Below are positions 25,801-37,500 of a stretch of 64,000 nucleotides of DNA, piece by piece. Source of the DNA: Lycocorax pyrrhopterus obiensis (taxonomy: Eukaryota > Chordata > Aves > Passeriformes > Paradisaeidae). Where the stretch lies: contig JACSVZ010000015.1 of assembly GCA_014706295.1 (NCBI GenBank), positions 58,277,535-58,341,534 of the forward strand, read 5' to 3'. The notes beneath the pieces were generated by a model. It worked only from the letters and a program-made list of their open reading frames with translations. It was not told where the DNA came from and made no database searches. Position numbers and translations under genes: made by a program. Numbering within the stretch: the stretch's first letter is position 1; every line of letters starts with the position of its first letter.

Positions 25801-28800
25801 AATGCAGTTCGAATCAGTTACAAAAATATTGGCTACACAAAACCACTATAAATTTTCCACAGAAAATATGACAATTACAGCGTCATGGAAAGTCAGTGCT
25901 GCAAAGCTGTTACAGAAAAAATGCTCACAAATGTATTGAGGTCGTGAGAAATATGTTTATTATTCAGGGAGTTTTACTTTGATTTTAAAATTTCACTTTT
26001 TTTTATCAGAGTAATTTTGAAATGCAGTTTTTAAATGTTTTATTCCAGACATTTAAATATTTCATAAGCATCTATCGGAGGTTTTTTTAATAGCATTTCT
26101 ATTTAGCTTTGTCAGAAGTGCATTTTGGTAAATATTTAATCAGCTCCTAATAAAATTAATAAGAAAATTTTATTCTCTCCCACTAAGACTACATTAGCTT
26201 CGAGAAATAATTTAATATGAGGTATTTTAAATAAAATGTGAAATAAGTATAGATTATTTTTACAATTTATGTATGCTGCAGGCTCAGGGACATACATGTG
26301 GTGTGGAGAACTATGGAAAAGAATCTTTGTGCCCTCAGCAGAGAGCTGAGGAAAATTGGTGTGGCCTCAGCAATTGTGGTATTTACATCAAATAGGACAA
26401 AAATGAAATCACAACCCAAATACCTTTCTGTAAATTTGATGAAATTACCTTATTTTCAGCCACAAGCAGTTAAACCCATTCTGATTATTATCACTGTTTA
26501 CAGAGCTCTGCTGTATTTTGAAACTTTTAAAGTGACATTGGGAGACAGGACCATGCTCAGAAATGGCTCTTGTCGGGTAAGCGGATGTTGAGTGCTCTCT
26601 CTGGAGCCCTCAGCTGGTCCCTCCAAAGGTGAGACCCCTCTTGCCCTGTGTCCCTGTGTGGCAGAATGTCACTGAGGCTGCCCCTGGGGCACCAGGCACA
26701 TCTGCACAGCGTGGACAGGGCTGAGTCTCACATCTCATCTGCTTCTTACTTTGCTCACAGGGCTTGTGAGCACACTTTTGAAGCCAGACAGCTACACATT
26801 TTGTATGTTTCCCTTCTGCCAAGACTCAGATCAGCAGGCTCATTTTGCCCTTTACAAAACAGAGAGACTATTTACCAAGACCAGTGCCTGAGCTGGCCAC
26901 AGATTCAGGCATCATAAAAGTAATAGGTGCTTTGCTTAGCAGCATGGAGCAACAAGGCCTCCACAATCTCTGAGCATTGTCCTCTCTGATCAGAGTTGAT
27001 AAACACTGAGAAGATTTTAAAAGGAGTTACCTCAGGGTGGTGAAGGAGACACAGAAAGGAGTTTGAATATTTGTTTTTCTGGCTGTGGTAGTTATTATAA
27101 ATAGGTGCAATCTGAGTTAGAGAGGGGATGACCCTTGCAAAATGATGGAAAAACAGACAGTGGCATGATTTTGATTTCTTCAATTTTAACAGCGTTTTCC
27201 TCTTCATTTGTTTTATATTCTCATGACTACCAAACCCACTTGGACCTGAGTCATTTTAATGAGGTTTGGAATGATTGTTTTCTACTCTTGTAATATCTCC
27301 ACCTAAGTTGCTAAATTAAAGCAGCACACTCTCACAGATGTGAAGAAGAAGAAAAGAAGGGCGGTATCTCATTCCTCAAAAGAAGGCACAGCTCCTCACT
27401 TTCCATGGTGAGCACTGTGCAAGGCCTGTCATTGTAGGGAAACAAAAATTACTTTAAAACTTGTTTTGCACCCAGCTTGTGCCCCATGTCTGAAACTGAG
27501 TGCACTACTCAGTAGATAGTACTACTGTAGTATCTGTAAGTAGATATATTTTTATGTTCTAAAAAATATGCCTTCACTTTGATTTTTTGGCTTCTGCAGT
27601 GAAATCTCCTAAAATCCAGATGTGATATGTTGTTTGGTCATAACAGTGTAAAAAATACTTAAACGACTTCTTAGAAAATGGAAATGATGTCTTGATGGCT
27701 CTTTTTTATGAAGAGTAATTTTACTTCCACTCAGATGACTCTCTTAATACTATGCAAAGCCAGATTTGTCTAATACAAATTAGTGATTTAAATGAACTGA
27801 TTCTTGAAACCTTGTAATTATTCTGAAAACAAAATTTCCATGGACACCAGGGCTTGTTTCCTTGCTTTGAACTAAATATTTTCTGATTCAGTCCCACATA
27901 AATAAATCATAGATATGTCTGTGTCTGAAAACTAATGCTTGCTGAAAATACCTCCAGAAACCCAGGCTGATGGCAGTATAAAGAACAGATTAAATGGTTC
28001 CGATTCCATTTAAATTGGAGGCTGGAAATGTGCTTCTCAACCACAAATATGGTGATCTGTCTGCCTTGGTGTCTTTTAGATAAAAATACTTTGTTTTGAT
28101 CCAGAACAACAATACCCTTTAGTTGGCATTTAGATTTATGATCAAGGAGTATTATAGTGCAGTACATTAATTCTACGCCATGTCTACTTTCTTATAATGA
28201 GTCTCTGATTTTGTTTTATTTGTTTTGTGTTTTTTGCTGCTTTGCCTGCTCATATGCAGTGTCCAGAAAACAGAGCAAGAGTGATTAATTGCTGGACTCT
28301 CCCATCCAGGGCCAAGACCTACTGCTGTGCACATTCCTCAGTCTGAAGCACTAATCCTCTTGGGTTTTCGTGATTTGCAGGCAGGAGCTCCGCCACATAA
28401 ATCCTTCCATGTGCATTCCCCATCAGCTGGCAAGAGCTGTACTCAGCTTTTCACAAAAGGACCTCTATTTTTCCTTGAGTACAGTGAAGGGTAAATTGAA
28501 ATACAGATGTAAAACACCATCCTTGCAGGCCCTCTGCCTCGGGTGCTTTTAGTGGTTATACAGCAGTGTGCTGTGGTTTGGATTTAGCAGTCCTCCAGAT
28601 AAGTTTACTGACCCCTAATATAACTGTATTTTCATTGCTTTTTGAAGAATATTGGTTTGGTTATGTGTTGAGTTCTAATGCCTCTCACTGGACTTCAGTA
28701 CAGGACTATTCCCAGACTTTGGACTCTGATGTTTCCAGAGTGAGGAAGAGAGACTTGCCAAGTATCATCACGTTACCTGTGATACACACTCTGGTGGGAG

Positions 28801-29510
28801 TCCTGTAGTTCCTATGCTCAGCTGCAGAGAGGTGTTTTTAAGTAATAAATGTTTAATAAAAATTTCATATGAAATGTATCAAGTGAAGAATTTTGGTACA
28901 ATATAAGTGATGGCCATTAAATACAGTTGCTACAAGCTGCAAAAATATTTGCCTTGTATGACACTTCCCTCTGTGGGAGTTATCTATAACAAAGTGTTGT
29001 TATGCTGCAATGCCCACATCTACAAAGCTTGAAGATGTTCCCTGCTGAGGCTACAAGTTTTACTTTATCCTTGTTAGAGTGTGACAGGTCGGAGCACAGC
29101 TCAAACCAGGTTAAACACGCCTGTGGTTCCCTCAGATCCTAGCAGGTTTGCAGAGAAACTCAATATTTTCTTCTGCTCAAGCAAAAAAAAAAAATCACTT
29201 ATAAGCTGACTATTTTTCTAGTTTGCAAGAGAACAAAGGAACAAGGGTTTCCTAATTTGTATTTCAGCAGGAGGAACCTGCCCTCCATGTCTTGCTCAAA
29301 ATCCTGTCATTGCTTTGTGAAAGTGTTTGCCTTCCTTCCCCACAGATATGTAAAACTAAGATCTAAGGAACTGTGAGATTAAGTTGCAGGAAGTGTATTT
29401 TTTTATTGTTATTTTTATACATACAGATACATAAGTACCAAAATCAAGAGTAAAGATATTACAATTTCCATTGCCAGAGCAGCCAAATTACAACACCAGC
29501 TCTACCCCTT
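22850..29510. other. Non-coding region including a pyrimidine-skewed tract
   Basis: No gene is recognised. The longest open frame (172 codons, 23831-24349) lies in the strand-skewed tract annotated separately and is rich in Ser, Pro, Leu, Phe and Cys simply because it reads CT-rich DNA. From about 25,950 to 26,280 the sequence is very AT-rich. An A12 run sits near 29181. Confidence 0.55.
23520..24180. other. Polypyrimidine-skewed tract (plus strand C+T rich)
   Basis: Over about 660 bp the plus strand is dominated by C and T, with recurrent TTCCTTC, CTCTCC, TTTCTTT and CCTGC motifs and few long purine runs. Overlapping open frames in all three plus phases (23404-23703, 23537-23800, 23831-24349, 23853-24188) follow from this skew, since stop codons need A or G. 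It is not a simple repeat of one unit. Origin unknown. Confidence 0.6.
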
Positions 29511-29672
29511 GTACATATATATATACATATATATACATATATATATACATATATACATATATTATATACACACACACATATATACATACATATATATAAA
29601 TATATCTTTTATATATTTTATATATCTATTATATATATATATATATTACAGTGTATATCGACATACACATAC
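29511..29672. repeat. (AT)n/(ATAC)n compound microsatellite
   Basis: About 160 bp of alternating pyrimidine-purine sequence made of TATATA, ATACATAT, ACACAC and TATAT blocks. The 70-codon Tyr/Ile/His-rich frame at 29509-29721 is just this repeat read in phase. Length is likely polymorphic. Confidence 0.95.
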
Positions 29673-32600
29673 AGTGAGTGATGGTCTATGCCCTGATGAT
29701 GTAAAGCAGGCAGTGTGTTAGGAAGAGGATAAACATCATCTTCTCTGCTTTACAGTCTCTGTGACCCCAGCTCTGGAGAAGATGTATGTGGATTCTTAAG
29801 CCTATCTCAATACACGAAGACACAGGAATATATCCGTAACTTTTAAGGGGCTGATTAAGCCTCACTGCAAATTTTATTTATGCATACTTAGATGATTAAA
29901 TGATTTTATGAATTATGTTTATGATTATAAATTATAATGCTTTTATAAATTATGTTTATAATTATGTTTATGGCCAAAGCCAGCTGTGAATTTGGGTTCA
30001 GACAAGGTCCAGGTTAGATACAAACATTTGCACGTGGCCCTCCAACCACCCTTCCTCTCCATCCTGATATTTCCCATGACATAAAATATGTGAATGGTCA
30101 ATAAGTGCCCAATGCTTGTTTAGTTTGCTGTGTGCATGACTGCATCCTTTGATGTGTGTATTGAATTTGCATCTCTCACCACAGATAGAGGCTGACTGCT
30201 GAGCCACTTCGGAGATCTGCTACAATACCTTTGTGTTACCTTCTCATTATCAGCTGACAATTAGCACCTTTTCTGTGATTTTAGCACCTTTTCTGTGATT
30301 AGATGGCAACAATATAGCTGGATGCTATTACAGAATTTCTTCAAGGGTGACAAAAATAATTTTTAGCAGGCTTTTCCTTTGTTGGTCATGTGTTTCCTCG
30401 GGGCTGCTGGAGCTCTGAGGGTGCAATAAGCCTTAACGGCCCTAATCAGTCTCACGTGGGATCTCTTCCATACCTGCTCAGGGGTCCAGGGACTGGTCCC
30501 TTAGCCTCTGTCCAAGCCGTGCTGGGGACAGTCCTGCTCTCCAGCTCAGCCATGCTTGTTCCTGACCACTGATTCCCATGACCCAAGCTTGCAAACTGAC
30601 TTCCTGGGTTAGCCTTGGACCTGCCTCATCCCCAAGCACTTCTCTGGTGGTCTGTGCAGGTGGTTGGACCCAACAACCATCTGGGTGTGCCCAGAGCACA
30701 CAGCATATGATTGATTAGCATATGTCACCTGCCACAAGTGAAAATGGGGCTCATCTACCCAGTGTGAACAGGATGGGGGAGAGAGAGGGTTTGAGGGAGC
30801 AGGACCAGGTGGCTAGGCAGAAGAAATCACCCGTGCCAGATCTCCCAGCATGTCCCCATGATCCCACCCTCTGTGATGCTGGCAGGGAAGATCTGTCTGC
30901 TATAATTTCTATGCAGAAAAGGTAATACCAGCCTGTTCTCACTTTCTATGTCTATCCCCAGTATCAAGGTTAGCTTTAGCACAAAAGCAGTGTCCTTACT
31001 GGGGACTATTTTAAGGATTTTTTTCTTTTTTTCTAAATTTCAAAGTTGTCCCTCATCTTCAGATCTGAATGCAAACACATGCTGCATTCACTACAGTGTG
31101 GTGCTATACCTTTCATTTTACTCCCTGTGTTGTTAATCAGCACTGACTTTTATAATCCTCCAGCTCACAGCTCACCCTGTGAAATGCTGAGAGTCCCTGG
31201 AAGATAGGTAGCATCCCTGGCTGACCATGGCTCCAGAGAGAAACAACCACCAGTGATAACTACTCACACTGCTTGAGGAGTACTAGTCCCTGCTAGGATC
31301 GTGTTCCTGGAGAATACCCAGTTCTTCAGCAGATGGAAAAGACCAAGGAGGATATTACAGACGATGAAAGGAGAATCTGGAGAAGACATGGCAAATGTTC
31401 TTTGAAAACAAGCTTTTCTAGTTAATGATACATATGCAGTGTTCCAGCTGTATATTTCTGTTTTCCCTTGGCTAGCCACAAAATCTAAAAATAGCAGTTG
31501 CTATTCTGCAGCTATTTGGGGGAAATTAGGCATATAAGTCCTGACCAGATGCACATTATTTTGATAGGTGGGACCTTCATCTGCCAAATAGCTCTGTTTT
31601 CCTAATTAATTTTATCCTCTCTGGATTTTTAAAAGAAGTTATGAAAGGAGGGTTTCATGGTAGTAACTAAGTCTGGCCTGAGCATAGGCAGACACCAAGC
31701 AAGCTTTCTACCTATCGCCCTGACGTCATTACAAACTTTTTTCTCTCTCACCTGTGTTATTGCTGCGCTGGTTTCTAAAACTACTCACATAATGAAAGTT
31801 CCCCAAGAGATGCATATTAAACCAGGCACATTTAGATCAATAAGCAGATGGAACTAGCAAGGCTGAAGAGTCCATACATGGATTTAAACGTGCTTCTGTC
31901 TTCAACTTGCTTTGTACGAAGGCTGGAAGTGGTGTCTGTTCCCCATTCTGTAGGCAGTACCAGGATCATCCCCTCAGTGGGAGAGTTTATGCTGGGAAGG
32001 TTTCACCTTTCACAAAAGCTCCTGGACTTCTTGTGTACGGAGCTGGACTCTGCAGATTCCATACAGCTTACTTCACATTGCTTCTTACTGGCAATGGCTA
32101 GAATAAATGTCTTCTGTCAGATTTAAATTAAAGAAATTCTGGAAGTACTTACTCTGGAAGTAAATTTAGACTAGTTGGTCCAAACATGACTTTAGCGACC
32201 TCCAAAAGTGCAAGAGAATGAAAAAGATCTTGGTTATTACAAAAAGCACACAGAAAAACAAACAATGAAATGCTTCTGCTATCCCAGAAACATTCTAAAT
32301 GGCACTGCAGCCATATCCTTTCACCCTGCTAAGTGCTTTATATACTCTATATTCCCCAAGCAATATTATAAGGCATAAAAACATTTTCTAAAGTTATGTC
32401 AACAAGCAATATAGATTTTAGAGAGTACTACACAGCCCAAGAGGGGGAAAGAAATTACAGTACCTTATTTTGAAATTAAAGGTAATCAGATCAACAGATA
32501 TGAAACCTATCTGTTTGCAGCTTTCATTATATTGTTAGAACTTGACAGAAGGAAAAAGGAAGGAATAGATAAGATAAATGCAGAGTATATTCATTAGGGA

Positions 32601-34137
32601 AAATGATGTATGTGCAGGAGGAATGAAATTACTCAGTAGAAAAATATAAAACACTATTTGATAGTCATATGAAAATACAATGCATTTCAAAGCAGTGCAG
32701 AAAACCAGGATCTCAGGAAACAAAGATATTTCATTTAAAATCCAATACAGAGAACAAGTGAGTACATGGAGTACAGGAGAGGTGTCAGTCACAGCCCATT
32801 GCAGTACAAAATAAGGTTAGTGGGAGATGTTCTGGCTTTGGTGGGCCTATTAAACACTTTGTTGGATCTCCTATTAAACACTAACATTTACAAACTTTTT
32901 CCCTCCCTAACTAAGCTAATGTTTGAACTAGTCTAATAAACAGTGGGCAGTACTCACTATTTCCATCAAGTCTAGAGTACTGTAATTTTCTAGCAATCAA
33001 GGTTTTCTTAATCCCTCATTTATTATACCCTGGGTTACCACTGAAGCAGTTCACAGGCGTGATGCCGTAAGATTAATGCTGAAAGCAAACTCTGGCAGTG
33101 TCATATTTGGCATTATGAGGACAAGCTGTACCCAGACAGGACAAACCTGTACTGTTGGGAATGCAGTAGCTCCATAGGATGGAGCTGCAGCTGTTGATAA
33201 ATTGCCTGTCTGGATTTTTTTTGTCCTTTGGCCTCAGTAGCATAGAGTGAATACATAGGAAATTGGATGAATGGAGATGATGTGTAGAACAAACAAAGAA
33301 ACCACCTACCCAGCAAAGTCACCACACGCTGAAGTCATCGCACTTGGTGTTTGGAGATAAAATGGAAAATACATAGGAAAAGACTGAAACCACAGGACAG
33401 AGAGAAACGGGGCTTTTCGAAGTCTGTCCAGTATTTAGCATTCCATGAGTCGTTTTCTTGAAAACTCTGCCGAAGAGATGTGAGCACAGAAGTGAGAAGT
33501 GTGCTGTTCTTTCAAGAACAAATCCTGTGTCTGGTTTTGTGGCTCAAATAGAAAGGGAGAAGGAACCTGCTCATGAACTGTTTAGCTTGGCATTTTTCAA
33601 CTGTTCAGGGATGACAGCATCAAGGAAAACTGAATGCATAAGTACCAAAATGGGGATGGGTGGAGTACAGAAATACAACAGCAAGTGTTTCCCAGAAAGG
33701 CAGTGGAAGTATGAGGCAGGGAAAGAGCAGTTCTTGCTACCGAGAGAGCTGAACCCTCATTGAACACTCATTTGCATTAATGCATGTGAGCACTCCTCAA
33801 ACACCCCAGTGAAGCTACAGAGTGATTTTCCCACCAGAAGCAGCAGAGAAGAAGAAGCAGAACTACACTAATATTTAGAAGTTTGCTGGAAGCTGATTGC
33901 CCAACTCACTTTGCCACCGGTGAAGTTTCATGTCTGTTTTGAGGAAAAATGGAAAAGGTGACTCTATGACACAACAGCTGATAGAGTTAAGGCATGTGGC
34001 ATGGCACTGACAGTGGGGACAACTTCTAAATGAGCTTTACAGGATAGATTTCTCCCATGTTGAATAAGACATGGAAGCTACAACCCCAAGTACTACTCTG
34101 AAAAACTTGGTGGACTTTTCTTCAAGTCAGGCAATTG
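29673..34137. other. Non-coding region with small direct repeats
   Basis: No gene is recognised. Three copies of AATTATGTTTAT lie at 29911-29922, 29948-29959 and 29960-29971, the last two directly adjacent. The open frames (101 codons at 33458-33763, 92 codons at 31848-32126) lack recognisable domains. Confidence 0.55.
30261..30300. repeat. Perfect 20-bp tandem duplication
   Basis: The unit TTAGCACCTTTTCTGTGATT occurs twice back to back (30261-30280, 30281-30300) without a mismatch, which points to a recent slippage or repair event. Confidence 0.95.
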
Positions 34138-34485
34138 GAATCATTGAATCATGTAATGGTTTGGGTTGGAAGGGACCTTAAAGAACATCTTGTTCCAACT
34201 TCCCTGCCTTGGGCAGGGACACTTTTCACTAGGCCAGGTTGCTCGGAGCTGCCTTCAACTAAGTCTTGAACATTTCCAGGGATGGGACATCCAGAGCTTC
34301 TCTGGGCAACCTATTCCAGTGCCTCACCACCCTCAAATTAAAGACTTTTTTCCTACTATCGAATCTAAACCTGCTTGGTTTCAGTTTGAAGCCATTTCCC
34401 CTTGTCCTGTCACTACGTGCTCTTGTAAAAAGTCTCTCTCCATCTTTCTTGTCGGATCCCTTCAGGTATTACTTGAAGTACAGAT
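34138..34485 (-). mobile_element. CR1 LINE 3' end, antisense orientation
   Basis: The plus strand starts with AATCATTGAATCATGTAATG followed by GTTTGGGTTGGAAGGGACCT, which is the reverse complement of the characteristic CR1 3' terminus (a short ATTCTATGATT-like repeat preceded by the AGGTCCC block). Further landmarks are GGGACATCCAGAGCTTCTC, TCTGGGCAACCTATTCCAG and CCCCTTGTCCTGTCACTACG, in the order expected of an antisense CR1. It is the best preserved CR1 here, 5'-truncated at about 350 bp, with no coding domain. The upstream (right) boundary is approximate. The open frames over it are repeat by-products. Confidence 0.92.
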
Positions 34486-34560
34486 GATCAGAAAAATTAA
34501 ACCATAAATGGGCAGTGCCAATTTCATAAGGTATCAGGAACTCCAACATCTGGGAATGGT

Positions 34561-34590
34561 GAGGGAGGTGAGGGAGGGGAGGGGAGGGAA
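34561..34590 (+). repeat. G-rich tract with G-quadruplex motif
   Basis: The plus strand carries GGGAGGGGAGGGGAGGG (34572-34588), preceded by another GGG at 34563. Four or more G-runs with one-base loops fit the classical intramolecular G-quadruplex pattern. It lies about 75 bp outside the CR1 copy and does not belong to the known CR1 3' end. Confidence 0.85.
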
Positions 34591-37500
34591 GTCCCATCCC
34601 TGAAGAGTAGCTGAAGCCACAAGGAGTGTTTGTAAATAGACCCCCCAATAACATAGAAATGTGGCATAGAGCTGCCAGGAAACAAGGCATGTCTTCTCCC
34701 AGAGCAACATATAATCTTATCCTTATTAGTAAATTACAGGGCCATGGTCAGAAAAAGAAAAAAAAAAAAAGACTTTATTAAACTGCCTAGTACGACTTGT
34801 AAATGGATAGTGATGACTCAATGTCTGCTCTGGTAGAAAAGGTAAAATGTCTTCTATGTAATTCCAATAAGAAATGTTAAATGATTCCACTAGTCCCCCA
34901 GGTCAGCTCCACCCTTCCTCATCACTTTTGCACCCTGTCTGTTCTTTCAGGATTGCTGGCTTTGCCATCATGCTGAATTTAGCTCTTTTTGCACCTTCCT
35001 GTGCTAACTTTTGAACTTGTTTTGAATAGCAAGCCCTTCCCTAGAGAACAGGCTCCTGTTTCCAGGAGCTCTACTCCATACCAGAATCTTGTTCTTTTTT
35101 TCATACAGCTGCTCCACGTCCTTATTCCTTCAGAGGGGTTGGAGGAAGGTTGTTTGATGGAGCTGGAAAAAGATTGCATAATTACATTTTCCCTCCCATC
35201 TGTTCTTCGAGTTGCTTCTTTTCCACTAGGTGCCACTGAAGGCTAGGGGAGCAAATAAAGCTTATGAAGAGAATCTGCCTTGCCTGAAAATCCAGAGCTC
35301 CCAGGTTTCCTGGTAACTTGGGAGTGGAGTTTTACAGTGACCGAAAGCTTGTGGAAGTTGAATTCCTAATTATAGCCTGTAATGTTGAAGGTTGTGCTTT
35401 TCCGTGCTAGTCCCTGGAAGATGCAGTCTTTGGAGGCACGTAATAAATACATCAAAAATCCATATGGGAATTTGACAATGGCATCTTTGCGACCATCCCT
35501 TTGTATGATTGTGGGGACTGCTGCTCAGGCCCTGACCAGCTGGGCATGGCTCACAGTTGCCTGGAGATGGCTTACAGCACCTTAGGATCATGGAGCACTA
35601 GAAGGGATAAGGGTACTTCTGGCTCTTCCCTATCCTGATCCAGCACTGGCTGTAAGAGCCATACCTGCCACATTTTAAATTACCAGCAGGTTTGTCTTGC
35701 ACTGTGGAACAGAGGGTGACAATGAGCATTTGCTAGAAATTTTAATATCTGTGCATCATCTTTTAAGACATCACTGATGATGAACAGAAAAGTTTATGGA
35801 GTTTTACATGATGAGTAAAATTCAAATGTTAAATCTATTTTTAAATGATAGCAGTATAAAAATACTGACATTGATTCAGATTTTATTTAAATGAGTATAT
35901 TTCTCAAGTCTGACAGCTACAGAAAGGCCCAGCAAACTTTTGTTTCCAATTCCCTCACACTTCCTAAAGAAAATTCTACTACATTCAGAGTACTCAAACC
36001 CAAGATTTATAGCAATCTGAGGTTATGCAGTAAGGAGGGTATAGAGGTGTGTAAAACCAGTACACAACCTAGAGTTTGGTATTCAGAAATACCTTCCAAA
36101 AAGAAGACCACTTCACTTATGAAGGTGAGGAGAGTAAATGAAGTTACCTTTGGAGTAAATGAAGTATTTTCTCACTTGCCTGGTGTCTGCTATTTGTGGT
36201 CCTCTGTGGGTCAGTAGATGCACTCGCAAGGCAACAAGCAGAATGAGCCAAAGAAATAAGAGAATTTAGCAGCAGAATTCCCCACCTTCCCATCATCCTC
36301 TAGTTACAAATTGACCAGCCAAGCTCAATCACTTGTTTTAAATCCTCTTTGGAAGTGGAGTCTGGGTGCGGAGGCATTCACAGCAATCTGTCCAAAATGG
36401 CTCTGTTTGAGATCAAGCTACCTGAAGACAGCCTGGACATGGAAGTACAATTCCTTTCTGAGAACTTGAGGTCTCCTGTGTGTTTGACTTCTGTAGCTGT
36501 GGTATTGTCCTCTAAGGAGAAGTCACGCGGCATTCATGGAGGTGCTGCCACAAATACAATTTCCTGGCAAGTCTGAAATTTTAAGAAAGGATTACAAGGG
36601 AAAAGAAAGCCCCACAGTCCCAGGATGGGTCGGTGGATATAATGCTGGAGAAGGTATTGTAGCACTTGGTTTTCATTCTTGCCCTGTTGAATCACCTTTG
36701 AGAAATCACTGCACCTCTCTGTTCCTCAGATTCTCTTGGTATGAGGTACTGATCATAATTTTTTTTTTTCTAACTTTATTCAGTGTTTTATGACCCAGAA
36801 GTGAAAAGTGCTCTCTGACAACTATGTCAACTTTGTTACAGTCATTCTAATCTAAGGAGAAAGTCTAAGATTTGCTAATGAGTTTGTGAAACTAAAAACA
36901 TGCTTATTGTATTCACATTTAATCCCACAGCTACCCAAAATGTTGCCTTTTCCATGATAATTAAAAAAAACCAAAACCAGCAATAAAAAACAAATGAAGT
37001 GCAACACTTTCAATGCCAGATTTTTTGTATGTTCATTGTGCAGCACCACAAATTATTTTCCCTTTCCTCTCACCAGATTTATCTGTAGTTCCTATGCATG
37101 GACTGTTCCTTACAACTGTTTCCATTTCCCATGTCCCTTAACATATTAACATCATCCTCAAAGAAGAGAGTGCCAAGTGGTATATCCTATTAGCTTGCTG
37201 AATACCATTTCTGTTGATATGTGGGTTCTCAGTGGTGTAAAAATCATAATGGGACAAACAGGAGTCAAAGTTTCTCAGATGTGGTACCTCACCTCCCGCG
37301 GTGATTCCTGCAGGAAACAGTGCTTCCCACACACCTTTTTTTTTTAATGTGCTGTTAGCTCACATTCAAAGTTGAAGAAATCAGCACAAGGCACAGTGAT
37401 GGACTGTATAATTTGTGATAGAGCTGTGTTTGGGTGGAACAAGGATGTATAGATTTATTTAGTCTGACACCGTACCCAACAGCTTGCCCTCACAGTCTCT

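Noticed and set aside
29509..29721. Tyr/Ile/His repeat frame
   Set aside because: A direct reading of the AT/AC microsatellite.
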